A stretch of DNA of 64,000 nt from Arcobacter sp. (GTDB taxonomy: Bacteria; Campylobacterota; Campylobacteria; Campylobacterales; Sulfurimonadaceae). The notes under the pieces are model-generated. The model made no database searches. It was not told the origin of the DNA and saw only the letters and a program-made list of their open reading frames with translations. The position numbers and the translations under genes are program-made. The DNA lies in the NCBI GenBank assembly GCA_024637195.1, contig JAGXFN010000012.1, forward strand, positions 1-64,000, written 5' to 3'. Shown in pieces: positions 35,370 to 43,778 of this stretch. The first letter of the stretch is position 1. The number at the start of each line of letters is the position of its first letter.

Positions 35370-37154
35370 TTATTTTATATATCCGAGTTCTAAAAGCTTG
35401 TCATAAATCGAGGAAACGATCGGGCCGGCAGCTTGTCCGCCATGCCCGCCATGCTCGATCAAAACAGTGACCACATACTGAGGGTCCTTGTAGGGGCCAT
35501 AGGTTGTAAGCCAGGCATGAGAACGTTTAACGTAAGCCAGCTCATGCTCTTTTAAACGTTTTATTGTCTCCTGCGGAATTCCAACCACCTGGGCTGTCCC
35601 CGTTTTTCCCGCAATACGCACCTTTGTGTTGAGATAGTGGGTTGCAGTTCCTTTAGGGTGGTTGCACACCTCCCACATGGAGCGCTGAATAATAGGCAGC
35701 AATTTCTTCTGCTTGTCATTAAAGACATCTTCAAACACAGGGATATATTCCTTGTCTCCTACCATCTTGGCAAAATGCGGATGAGGAAGTTTTCCTGTTG
35801 CCATCAAGGCGGTAAATTGAGCTATCTGCATCGGTGTGGTAAGAAAATCGCCCTGGCCGATAGAGGAGTTTAGCGTCTCGCCTATGTACCAAGGCTTGCC
35901 ATATTTTTGCATTTTCCACTCAGGGTCAGGTACTGTCCCAAAATACTCATACGGCAGATCGATGCCTGTCTTTTTTCCCAATCCAAAGCTTTTGAGCTGT
36001 TCGGACATCTCCGTAATCCCTACACGCAGACTTCCCTTATAGAAGTAGATATCGCAGCTTTCGCGGATCGCCTGGATCAGATCAGTCTCTTTGTGCCCAT
36101 CATGCTTCCAGCAACGAAATTTTCTGTCATTTTTACCCAGAGTCATGCTTCCCTCGCAGTCAAACTTTGTCCAAGGGCTCATTTTTGTTGTACTGACATA
36201 AGCAAGGCCAAGTCCGGGCTTGATGATCGATCCGGGAGGATAAAGGCCGTGCACAAGCTTGTTGGTAAAGGGTTTGTCCAGGTCTAAGATCAGTTCGGAC
36301 CATCGTGAGGTTGAGATGCCCGAAACAAAGGTGTTGAGGTCATACTCAGGATAAGAGCCCGCTGCAATGATCTCACCGTTTACATCCATAACGACAATTG
36401 CGCCGGAGATATCCTTGAAGAGTTTTTCAAGATGCTTTTGCACCCGAAGATCCAGAGAAAGCACCAGCTTTTGATACTCTTTTGGGGGCGTGAAGCTGAG
36501 CTGTTCCATCTCTTCGTTATAAGCACTTACCTTTATCTCCCGCTCACCTGCTTCGCCTTGCAAAAAATCATTATAATACTTTTCAAGTCCGCTTTTCCCG
36601 GTTGAAGAAGTCAGCTTAGCGACCAGGTTGTCTTCAAAATCTTTTTTATTTGCCTTCGCAACATATCCGATGATATGCGCAGCCAATTTGCCATTTGGGT
36701 AGTAGCGTTTGGGAGAGGGAAGAAGTTTGATGTTTTCATTTAGGTTTATTTTCGAATAAACAGGGATGGCATCTTCATACGTGATAAAATCAACAACTGT
36801 AATATCGTGGTGGTTATAATAGGAGTCTTTCTTTATGTAGCTCTGCTTAAGCTCCTCGAGGTTCATAAATGGAAATACAGAGACAATGGTTTCGAGCTCT
36901 TCTTGCAGTGAGCCGTCTGTTATAGAAAGGTGCGGCGCGATCTGGAGCATAAATCCAAGCTTGTTGATTGCCAAAGGTTGATTGTTTCTGTCAAGTATCT
37001 CACCGCGTATGGGCGGAATGTACTCAAACTTGGTCGTGTTTCTGTTGGCCAGAGTCTCGTAATAGTTGTTAGACTGAATACTGATATAGTAGATACGTAC
37101 AAGCAGCGAGATCCAGACCAGGACAAAGATACTCAGCATTATTTTCATTCTCAT
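35370..37154 (-). CDS. mrdA: Penicillin-binding protein 2 (elongasome transpeptidase)
   Basis: A 594-residue cell-wall transpeptidase that works with RodA during elongation. One N-terminal membrane helix (about 5-25) is followed by the pedestal domain (IRGEILDRNNQPLA). The transpeptidase domain has the active-site Ser in PPGSIIKPG, SCD as the second motif and GKTGTAQ as the third. It overlaps the preceding membrane-protein gene by four bases and ends a ten-gene operon. Confidence 0.92.
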   Translation of the reverse strand: MRMKIMLSIFVLVWISLLVRIYYISIQSNNYYETLANRNTTKFEYIPPIRGEILDRNNQPLAINKLGFMLQIAPHLSITDGSLQEELETIVSVFPFMNLEELKQSYIKKDSYYNHHDITVVDFITYEDAIPVYSKINLNENIKLLPSPKRYYPNGKLAAHIIGYVAKANKKDFEDNLVAKLTSSTGKSGLEKYYNDFLQGEAGEREIKVSAYNEEMEQLSFTPPKEYQKLVLSLDLRVQKHLEKLFKDISGAIVVMDVNGEIIAAGSYPEYDLNTFVSGISTSRWSELILDLDKPFTNKLVHGLYPPGSIIKPGLGLAYVSTTKMSPWTKFDCEGSMTLGKNDRKFRCWKHDGHKETDLIQAIRESCDIYFYKGSLRVGITEMSEQLKSFGLGKKTGIDLPYEYFGTVPDPEWKMQKYGKPWYIGETLNSSIGQGDFLTTPMQIAQFTALMATGKLPHPHFAKMVGDKEYIPVFEDVFNDKQKKLLPIIQRSMWEVCNHPKGTATHYLNTKVRIAGKTGTAQVVGIPQETIKRLKEHELAYVKRSHAWLTTYGPYKDPQYVVTVLIEHGGHGGQAAGPIVSSIYDKLLELGYIK

Positions 37155-37621
37155 ATAGAAAGCACCATAAAAAATTCCACAATTATATAATAAAAGATAT
37201 GCCAGTCAAAACTTGGCGGTTCAACCCACAGCACCTGGTTCAAGATATACGAAAAGACTAGAAATCCGATGTAGGCCAAGAGCAGAAGGATCCCTTTCAA
37301 GTAGAATCGGTTGTTGATCATAACATAGAGTTTGGGGGTAATAAAACGATAGACAAAGGTAAAATAAACAAGGGTACTAAAAAGCAAGAAATCCTTTTCC
37401 GCTTCAAAAATAAAAAGCAAAACAACAATCAATAAGACTTCACCCAGATCCTCTTTTTTAAGCGCGTTGATAAAATAAAAAAAGAGGACACCCAGAAGCG
37501 GAGGCAGAAGCAGGTAGATGCTGCTTAGGCTTTGATAAAGAACAAAGGCAATGATAATGCCTAAGCTCTTTAATACTTTTTGATAAGTGAGACTTCGTTG
37601 CATAAAGGAAAGTGTTTGCAT
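37151..37621 (-). CDS. Membrane protein, probably MreD-like
   Basis: A 156-residue protein with about five membrane helices and almost no soluble part. Sequence similarity to a named family is not obvious, but its place directly before mrdA with a four-base overlap is where mreD lies in many bacteria. A shape-determining role is therefore likely. The start is uncertain. The ATG at 37621 overlaps argA by 52 bases and another ATG lies at 37603. Neither has a strong ribosome site. Confidence 0.55.
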   Translation of the reverse strand: MQTLSFMQRSLTYQKVLKSLGIIIAFVLYQSLSSIYLLLPPLLGVLFFYFINALKKEDLGEVLLIVVLLFIFEAEKDFLLFSTLVYFTFVYRFITPKLYVMINNRFYLKGILLLLAYIGFLVFSYILNQVLWVEPPSFDWHIFYYIIVEFFMVLSI

Positions 37622-38028
37622 TTAATGCAGTCTGCCCAGATCTTGTGTTCTGGAAGAGACTCTTTGGGGATCTCGATAAATCCCAACTTTTCAAAAAAGG
37701 CCTGCTTGTAGGTCAAGACCAAAACTTCTTGCAGTTCTAGTTTTTCTCCCTCGATCAGCGCAAGTGAAACAAGCTCTTTTCCGACACCCTTGTCTCGGTA
37801 GGCTTCATGCACGATCAGACTTCTTATCTCAGCCAGTTTGATCGTATGAATATGCAAGGCCGTAAAACCGATGAGCTTTTCATCATCGAAGGCAAGGATA
37901 TAAGAGCGGATATTTGTAGCGATCTCATCAGCCGAGCGCATTAAAATCGTGCCGTCGTCCACATTAGGCTGGACCAAAGCCTGCATCTGCATTACATGAG
38001 AAAGCTTAGCCTTAGCGTAGTGAATCAT
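37570..38028 (-). CDS. argA: N-acetylglutamate synthase-type acetyltransferase
   Basis: A 152-residue GNAT-fold protein. The acetyl-CoA loop is EIRSLIVHEAYRDKGVGKELV, and the C-terminal PEHKIWADCIKCKHFPLCNE is characteristic of short ArgA enzymes that make N-acetylglutamate, the first step of arginine synthesis. The amino-acid kinase domain of classical ArgA is absent, as expected for this short class. It overlaps engB by 17 bases. Confidence 0.78.
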   Translation of the reverse strand: MIHYAKAKLSHVMQMQALVQPNVDDGTILMRSADEIATNIRSYILAFDDEKLIGFTALHIHTIKLAEIRSLIVHEAYRDKGVGKELVSLALIEGEKLELQEVLVLTYKQAFFEKLGFIEIPKESLPEHKIWADCIKCKHFPLCNEVSLIKKY

Positions 38029-38638
38029 CTTTCGCCTCTATATCAAATAGTATCTCATAAATTATCTGCGTCAATTTGTCTATCCCGCGTTTTTTCGTAT
38101 TTGAGACCATCAGAGCACCCGGATACTTGTTTCTCAGTGCACCCAGCTCTTTTTGGTTAAGCTTGTCCATCTTGGTAAAGACATGCAACAGTACCTGATC
38201 CTCTTCTATTATCTCAGACAGGTAGGCATCTACCTCGGCGTCAATATCCAGATCAGGATGGCGGGCATCGATAAGATGGACAAAAAGTTTGATCTGCTCG
38301 CGCTCAGCGATAAACTGAGTCAGGTTCTTCTGCCACTGCGCCTTGATGCTTTTAGAGACTTTGGCATAGCCAAATCCCGGAAGGTCTACAAAACGCGCGC
38401 TATAGCGTTCATCATTTTCGGTGTCTCTGAACTCGATGTTAAAAAAGTTAATAAGCTGTGTTTTTCCCGGTGTAGCAGAGACTTTTGCCATTCCTTTGTG
38501 GTTGACAAGGGAGTTCAAAAGTGAGCTTTTTCCGACATTTGAACGCGCGAGAAAGGCCACTTCAGGAAGTTCCTCAGGCGGGGCCAGCGTGATAGAAGGT
38601 GCTGATGTTACGAACTTTGTGTTGATGATATCAATCAT
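38012..38638 (-). CDS. engB: Ribosome biogenesis GTPase EngB/YsxC
   Basis: A 208-residue GTPase needed for assembly of the large ribosomal subunit. G1 is ARSNVGKSSLLN, G3 is DLPGFGYA, G4 is FTKMDKLN and G5 is MVSNTKKRG. The length and order match the family. It begins three bases after lptA, and the downstream argA gene starts inside it. Confidence 0.92.
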   Translation of the reverse strand: MIDIINTKFVTSAPSITLAPPEELPEVAFLARSNVGKSSLLNSLVNHKGMAKVSATPGKTQLINFFNIEFRDTENDERYSARFVDLPGFGYAKVSKSIKAQWQKNLTQFIAEREQIKLFVHLIDARHPDLDIDAEVDAYLSEIIEEDQVLLHVFTKMDKLNQKELGALRNKYPGALMVSNTKKRGIDKLTQIIYEILFDIEAKDDSLR

Positions 38639-38641
38639 ATT

Positions 38642-39124
38642 TTATTTCTTCTCATTTTCATTTTTTTCATCTACGTTAAAGATCATAATTACCGGGCTCT
38701 TCTTTTTTCCAATTGCCTTCGCACTCCCGTCTTTTGCATTTAAGATAACTTCCTCGCCGAAGACTTTGCGGTCAGTTCTTAGTTGATAAAGGTGCACATT
38801 GGTATAAAACTGGTACTCCTGTTTGAGCGGGAAATAGAGTACTTTTTGGGCATCTCCTTTGTAGGTCGCATTCTGCTCGCTCAGATCGATATAAAAGGAG
38901 ACATTTCCTTGTGCTTCATACTGATAGGGGTTTCGGTCTTTGTCCGTCAGTACAGTCACCTTAGAAGCATTTAGTTCGTCATTTCCTTTTCTTATCTTTA
39001 CGTTGCCTGTAAAGGTCGTTATCCCTTTTTTTTCATTTCCTTCAAATGCATCAGCGGTGATCTTGACCTGTTCAGCCGACAAGGAGAGTGCGCATAGCAT
39101 TATAAACGTTACTACTTTTCTCAT
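38642..39124 (-). CDS. lptA: LPS transport periplasmic protein LptA
   Basis: A 160-residue periplasmic protein with signal peptide (cut near LSAEQ) and an OstA-type beta-jellyroll (VKITADAFEGNEKKGITTFTGNVKI). It forms the bridge that carries lipopolysaccharide across the periplasm. The C-terminus is Lys/Glu-rich. It overlaps lptC by four bases. Confidence 0.85.
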   Translation of the reverse strand: MRKVVTFIMLCALSLSAEQVKITADAFEGNEKKGITTFTGNVKIRKGNDELNASKVTVLTDKDRNPYQYEAQGNVSFYIDLSEQNATYKGDAQKVLYFPLKQEYQFYTNVHLYQLRTDRKVFGEEVILNAKDGSAKAIGKKKSPVIMIFNVDEKNENEKK

Positions 39125-39639
39125 TTTCTATCCTTTGTATAGTAGCTAGCATTAACCTCTTTTGCGTCAATATCACCGCTTTTTGCATTGTAATGCAGCT
39201 CATTTCCATAGATTATATTTTCATTTTGTGTCAGAACAAAGCTTTTAGGCACAAACAAAAGTTCTTTGTTCGTATCATATACAGCATGATCACTTTCAAA
39301 AGAGAGGCCATCATCACGAAAATATCGCACATTTTCGTCCAAATAGGCAATATCCTTTTCAAACTTCCCTTTGTCAGCATAAAGGTGCTCGCCCAATTTG
39401 TTTTTGTTCTCAACATAGTGAGCATTTTCAACTTCATAATAGAGCTCGTATTGACGTCCGATCGTGCCGCTGACGACACTCTTTACGCCTTTTGTATCTA
39501 TCTCGTAAAGCGTAAAATCCTCGATCTCCATTTGGGGAATCTTTTCGCCATCGGCTTTTTGGTACTGCTCAGGCTTAAGCAGGAACAAAAGCGAAATACT
39601 AAAGAGAAAGATCAGTACAAAGAAGTGCGTTATTTTCAT
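39121..39639 (-). CDS. lptC: LPS export protein LptC
   Basis: A 172-residue protein with a single N-terminal membrane helix (about 5-20) and a periplasmic beta-jellyroll. The jellyroll has repeated short strands (LYADKGKFEKD and similar). LptC passes lipopolysaccharide from LptBFG to LptA, encoded next. Four-base overlaps with kdsC and lptA indicate coupled translation. Confidence 0.82.
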   Translation of the reverse strand: MKITHFFVLIFLFSISLLFLLKPEQYQKADGEKIPQMEIEDFTLYEIDTKGVKSVVSGTIGRQYELYYEVENAHYVENKNKLGEHLYADKGKFEKDIAYLDENVRYFRDDGLSFESDHAVYDTNKELLFVPKSFVLTQNENIIYGNELHYNAKSGDIDAKEVNASYYTKDRK

Positions 39640-40130
39640 TTCCAGATCTTTAGAAATTCCTCTTCTAAGCCATCACTTATGATAATGTCTTCAATCATCT
39701 CTCGCACCGCTCCGTTTCCGCCTCTGTTTTTCAGCACACTATTGCAGACGTCTTTTACATAGCGTGAACCATCTGCAGGCACATAGCTCTTTCCAACGAC
39801 TTCAAGCATACGATAATCATTCAGATCATCTCCGACAGCTGCAATCTGTGCATACTCAAGCTTGAGCTTCTTGCGCAGATCTTCTAAGGTAGCAAGCTTG
39901 TCTTTCACCCCTTGAAAAAGGTAGCTGATTCCAAGTTCTTTGGCGCGACGCTGGACAATTTTACTATTTCTGCCGGTAATAATGGCGGCTTTTTTGCCCA
40001 TTAGCACCCAGGAACTGATAGCAAGACCGTCTTTGACATCAAAAGACTTGATCTCGTCACCTTTTTGCGTGTAGGTGATCTGTCCATTTGTCAAGCAACC
40101 GTCTACATCAAAGACCAGAAGTTCGATCAC
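39636..40130 (-). CDS. kdsC: KDO 8-phosphate phosphatase KdsC
   Basis: A 164-residue HAD-family phosphatase. It shows FDVDGCLTNG with the catalytic Asp pair, ITGRNSKIV, KDKLATLEDL and AVGDDLNDYRML. KdsC yields free KDO for lipopolysaccharide. Its place before lptC-lptA supports that role. There is no cap domain, as expected for the C0 HAD group. Confidence 0.87.
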   Translation of the reverse strand: MIELLVFDVDGCLTNGQITYTQKGDEIKSFDVKDGLAISSWVLMGKKAAIITGRNSKIVQRRAKELGISYLFQGVKDKLATLEDLRKKLKLEYAQIAAVGDDLNDYRMLEVVGKSYVPADGSRYVKDVCNSVLKNRGGNGAVREMIEDIIISDGLEEEFLKIWK

Positions 40131-40699
40131 AGCACACCTTTTGTACTGGGGATAGATACACGTTCGTTGACAGTCGTCGCACGTCGCAAGGCAATCGCCA
40201 AAGATTTGAAGGCCGCTTCGATGATGTGGTGCTTGTTTTTGCCGCGCTTTAAGATGATGTGTGCCGTCATGCCGCAGTTAAAAACGATGGCACGAAAAAA
40301 CTCTTCTGCAAGCTCGACATCAAACTGACCTACTTTGCCGTCGAGTTCGATCCCGTAGATTAAAAACGGTCTATTGCTCAGGTCAAGATCACACTCAACA
40401 CAGGCCTCATCCATGACAACAGACGCCGAACCGAAACGTTCAATTTTTGAGATCGGATAGATAGCACTTTTTAGTGCTTGTCCGATTGCAATGCCGACAT
40501 CTTCTACGCTGTGGTGGTCATCAATGTGTGTATCACCGGTACAGCTGACCTTTAAGTCGATCAGAGCATGTTTAGCAAAACTCTCAAGCATATGGTCAAA
40601 AAAACCTACCCCCGTAGAGATTGTGCTTTTGCCTTCACCGTAAAGGTTCAGTTCAACATTGATGTCCGTCTCTTTTGTTTTACGTTCGATATTTATCAT
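40127..40699 (-). CDS. hisB: Imidazoleglycerol-phosphate dehydratase
   Basis: A 190-residue enzyme of histidine synthesis. The metal sites are GFFDHMLESFAKHA and DDHHSVEDVGIAIGQAL in the first half, with HHIIEAAFKSLAIALR in the second. It is the single-function dehydratase without the phosphatase domain of enterobacterial HisB. Its placement in an envelope operon is unusual but common in this group of bacteria. Confidence 0.95.
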   Translation of the reverse strand: MINIERKTKETDINVELNLYGEGKSTISTGVGFFDHMLESFAKHALIDLKVSCTGDTHIDDHHSVEDVGIAIGQALKSAIYPISKIERFGSASVVMDEACVECDLDLSNRPFLIYGIELDGKVGQFDVELAEEFFRAIVFNCGMTAHIILKRGKNKHHIIEAAFKSLAIALRRATTVNERVSIPSTKGVL

Positions 40700-41484
40700 A
40701 ATGATTCCCTTACTATAAAAGCATTTTCGAAGTGCTGCGCCTTGTAGTCTCGTGCCTCTTCTTCGCCTTGAAAACCGGTCAGCATCACCTTGAAAAGTCG
40801 CTGATTCTCACCTTCGACATCTTTGATGATCGTCTTGTAGCGACCCGATGCGTTATTATAGCGTTCTTGGTAAGAAATTGCACCCTCGATTTTGCTGAAA
40901 GAGCCGATTTGAAGGGCATATTCTCCCATAACCTGCTCTTTAACATTTTTTTGGATAGAAGTCTTGGTGATGCTTGTCTGCCCTTTTTTGTTAAAGCCGA
41001 GTATCTCGAGTTTAACCAAAGCCGTACCATTGGCCAGCATATCAAGTTCGGAAGCGGCTTTTTTGGAAAGATCGATGATACGTGTACCGACAAAAGGACC
41101 CCTGTCATTAATACGCACAACAACGCTTCTGCCGTTGCTTTTGTTGGTCACACGCACCACGGTGTTCATCGGAAGAGTCTTGTGCGCAGCCGTCATTTGC
41201 CACATATTGTAGTCTTCGCCGTTAGAGGTCTTTTTGCCGTGAAAATTGGGTCCATACCAACTGGCGCGGCCCTCAAAGTTTTCACCCACATGAACGACGG
41301 TAGGGCAATAGCGCTTGCCCATTACTGTATAAGGACGCATAGTAGGGTGATGCAGTTTGCTCGGTGTTGATGAGTTGGCAACAGGTGCGCGGTAAGAAGC
41401 ACTGGTACGGTCTATCGGTCTGCGGCTGCAGGCACTTAGCAAAAGTAAAAGGAGTATGAAGGTAAAAAGAACTTTAATAGACAC
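40696..41484 (-). CDS. rlpA: RlpA-type septal ring lytic transglycosylase
   Basis: A protein of about 262 residues, probably a lipoprotein (LLLLSACSRRP). The double-psi barrel of RlpA (GRASWYGPNFHGKKTSNG, then MNTVVRVTN and VRINDRGPF) is followed by a SPOR domain near the C-terminus that binds denuded glycan. The GTG at 41484 gives an 11-base overlap with mltD and has an AGGTGAGAAG stretch upstream. Another GTG four codons earlier (41496) is possible. Confidence 0.88.
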   Translation of the reverse strand: MSIKVLFTFILLLLLLSACSRRPIDRTSASYRAPVANSSTPSKLHHPTMRPYTVMGKRYCPTVVHVGENFEGRASWYGPNFHGKKTSNGEDYNMWQMTAAHKTLPMNTVVRVTNKSNGRSVVVRINDRGPFVGTRIIDLSKKAASELDMLANGTALVKLEILGFNKKGQTSITKTSIQKNVKEQVMGEYALQIGSFSKIEGAISYQERYNNASGRYKTIIKDVEGENQRLFKVMLTGFQGEEEARDYKAQHFENAFIVRESL

Positions 41485-42694
41485 TGATCTTCTCACCTAT
41501 TTTGATCATATCTGTACGCAGACTATTTTTCTTTTTAAGATCAGAAACAGAGACCTTGAAATGTTTTGAGATCGAATCAAGCGTATCCCCATTTTTGACA
41601 ACATAGTGGGTATCGCTATGAGAAGAGAGCTTGTTGATCGGTATGATAAGTTTCTGTTTAAGAGAGAGCATTTCGGACGTGAGTTTGTTAAAATCTTTTA
41701 TTCGCTGATAGGGGATTTTATATTTCTTGCCCAAATACGAAAGGTTGTCACCTGTGCTTACCGTATGTACAAGATACATCGTCTTCAGATTTCCGGGCTT
41801 GTACTGGGTTTTAAACTCAGAAAGCTTGATGTAAGGGATATAAACATGATACGTCTTCCCATATGGCGGAACAAAATCATATTTCAGATGCAGGTTTAAC
41901 TTTTTCAAGTCAGAAACAGGCATGGAGATCAATTTAGCAACATGTGCCAGGCTCTCACCGGCGGGGACTTCCACGGTGGCTAATGAATATGCGTTACCGC
42001 GGTTAAGAAGATAATCACACTCATTGTCGATCATATAGGTTTCATCATAGCCCAGAAGAGCCAGCGCTATGATTTTGCGGATATATCGGCGGCTTTCGGC
42101 GGGAATATATTTTTTTTGTGGATCGAGCAAAATATCCAGATCATCGCTTTGCGCCTGGTTGATCGCTTTTTGCAACCTCCCCTCGCCGCAGTTGTAGGCT
42201 ATAGCAGCCAAATACCATTTCCCAAATCTGTCGTGCAAAGATGAGAGGTATTTGACGGCAGCCTCAGTGGACTTGACCAGGTCTCGGCGTTCATCCACAT
42301 ACTCGTCTACTTTAAGACCGTACATACGGCCTGTTCTTGGCATAAACTGCCACATTCCGGAAGCCTTCTTTTTCGAGTATGCCCGTGTAGAAAAATTCGA
42401 CTCCGCCATCGCAAGATACAAGATCTCGCTCGGTACATTTGAATCCGCTATTATCTTTTTGACCAAAGGAATAAAGATATACGCATCGTTCATTGTTTTG
42501 AAAAAATACTGATTTTTATAGCGGGCCTGCTTCTGCGCTTTTATCTGGTTAAGAACAGGATCGTTTAAAAACGAGGGACTGATATCGAAGCTTCTAAGAA
42601 GTTTCACCTCTTTTGAATGGTTGGTTTCAAAGTTTAAAACAGCAGACAGCGTTGTAGAAAGCAGAAGTGAAAAGAGCAATATGTATGACTTCAA
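41474..42694 (-). CDS. mltD: Membrane-bound lytic transglycosylase D with LysM repeats
   Basis: A 406-residue exported enzyme with signal peptide (about 1-18). The catalytic domain has LAMAESNFSTRAYSKKKASG with the catalytic Glu, then GMWQFMPRTGRMYGL. Three LysM repeats follow (about 235-275, 300-345 and 360-406), with motifs such as STGDNLSYLGKKYKIP and KNGDTLDSISKHF, which bind peptidoglycan. It opens the ten-gene operon that ends with mrdA. Confidence 0.88.
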   Translation of the reverse strand: MKSYILLFSLLLSTTLSAVLNFETNHSKEVKLLRSFDISPSFLNDPVLNQIKAQKQARYKNQYFFKTMNDAYIFIPLVKKIIADSNVPSEILYLAMAESNFSTRAYSKKKASGMWQFMPRTGRMYGLKVDEYVDERRDLVKSTEAAVKYLSSLHDRFGKWYLAAIAYNCGEGRLQKAINQAQSDDLDILLDPQKKYIPAESRRYIRKIIALALLGYDETYMIDNECDYLLNRGNAYSLATVEVPAGESLAHVAKLISMPVSDLKKLNLHLKYDFVPPYGKTYHVYIPYIKLSEFKTQYKPGNLKTMYLVHTVSTGDNLSYLGKKYKIPYQRIKDFNKLTSEMLSLKQKLIIPINKLSSHSDTHYVVKNGDTLDSISKHFKVSVSDLKKKNSLRTDMIKIGEKISVY

Positions 42695-42757
42695 AGGAAC
42701 CTCGGGATATCAGATAAACAAAACTCTGTCTTGCATCTGGATATAATTTAAACCAAT

Positions 42758-42766
42758 ATTTTACCA
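42758..42766 (-). promoter_or_regulatory. Extended -10 promoter of the mltD-mrdA operon
   Basis: On the minus strand this reads TGGTAAAAT, 64 bases before the mltD start, without a clear -35. Confidence 0.35.
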
Positions 42767-42823
42767 AAGCAAGCGTTTGTTTTCAATTAGGCGGAAGACA
42801 AAAGAAGAAAAAAGCTACTCATA

Positions 42824-43600
42824 TTATAAAATATCAATCCCAAAAAGCCGCTGCGCATTCTCTGTAGTCAATACTTCTATCTCGCTTTGCGACATCTCTA
42901 AAAGCTCTGCCATTTTCTCGGCTACAAGGGTCGTGTAGAGCGGTTCATTGCGCATACCTCTATGGGGATGCGGGGTCAGATAAGGGCCGTCCGTTTCGAT
43001 GACAAGCTTCTCTTTTGGGATTTTTGGTAACACATTGACAAGCTTGCGCGCATTTTTAAAAGTCAGCACCCCGCCGATACCAAAATAAAAACCTCTTTTT
43101 GCCAGAGGAAGCAGCTCCTCATCCGCATTAAAACAGTGCAAGACCCCGCCGGCAGACTCTTCTTCTTCAAGAATAAGCCGAGCATCATGGCTTGCCTCTC
43201 TGATATGTACGATAAGCGGTTTTTTCAGTTCATTGGCCAGACGGATATGCGCTCTGAAGACCTCTTTTTGTGCTGCAATCTCTGCCGCTTTTTCTGCCTC
43301 GTCTTCAGGAAGCCTGAAGTAATCAAGCCCGCACTCGCCTATAGCAACGCATTTGCCGTCTTTAGCATATTTGCGGATAATGCTCTCGTTGAAATTTTTG
43401 ATGTCGTAAGGATGCATGCCCGCAGCATAATAGATATTTTCATGCTTAGTGGCCAGCTCTTTGGCACGGGGAAGATCTGCAGGGTCCGCCCCGGGAATGA
43501 CAAACTGACCTACCCCATTTTGCACCGCGCGTGCTATCACCTCTTCGATATCTTCATAATACTGTTTGTTGTCCAGATGGACATGGGTGTCAATTATCAT
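42824..43600 (-). CDS. TatD-family metal-dependent hydrolase
   Basis: A 258-residue TIM-barrel protein with the metal-binding HVH at residues 6-8 (MIIDTHVHLD). AIGECGLDY, VHIREAS, LHCFNA and ETDGPYLTP follow, the standard TatD set. Family members act as 3'-5' DNases. The start at 43600 follows AGAAGAG and overlaps the small membrane-protein gene by 11 bases. A start 12 codons upstream is open but adds only charged residues. Confidence 0.88.
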   Translation of the reverse strand: MIIDTHVHLDNKQYYEDIEEVIARAVQNGVGQFVIPGADPADLPRAKELATKHENIYYAAGMHPYDIKNFNESIIRKYAKDGKCVAIGECGLDYFRLPEDEAEKAAEIAAQKEVFRAHIRLANELKKPLIVHIREASHDARLILEEEESAGGVLHCFNADEELLPLAKRGFYFGIGGVLTFKNARKLVNVLPKIPKEKLVIETDGPYLTPHPHRGMRNEPLYTTLVAEKMAELLEMSQSEIEVLTTENAQRLFGIDIL

Positions 43601-43778
43601 TATTCTCTTCTTTTTTTGTTCTTGTCTTGCATCCATTTTTTACGCAGTTGACATTTCGCACCATAACTATAAAAAGGCCCAGTGCCATGATGCCCATGAC
43701 AAGAGAGGGCAAATAAAAGCCGTTAAGGTAAAAGTTCACACTCAGCGCGCCAATAAGTATGCTTAAGACTAAACACAT
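43590..43778 (-). CDS. Small membrane protein between recN and tatD
   Basis: A 62-residue protein with two hydrophobic segments (about 3-18 and 22-40) and a basic, Cys- and Lys-containing tail. No family is recognised. It overlaps recN by ten bases and tatD by eleven, the coupling typical of this genome, which favours a real gene over a chance frame. Confidence 0.55.
   Translation of the reverse strand: MCLVLSILIGALSVNFYLNGFYLPSLVMGIMALGLFIVMVRNVNCVKNGCKTRTKKEENNDN

Noticed and set aside
39193-39762. Plus-strand open frame of 189 codons
   Set aside because: It is antisense to lptC and kdsC. The hydrophobic look results from the complement of acidic codons.
40732-41370. Plus-strand open frame of 212 codons
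   Set aside because: It lies antisense to rlpA, whose lipobox, barrel and SPOR domain are certain, and shows no family features.
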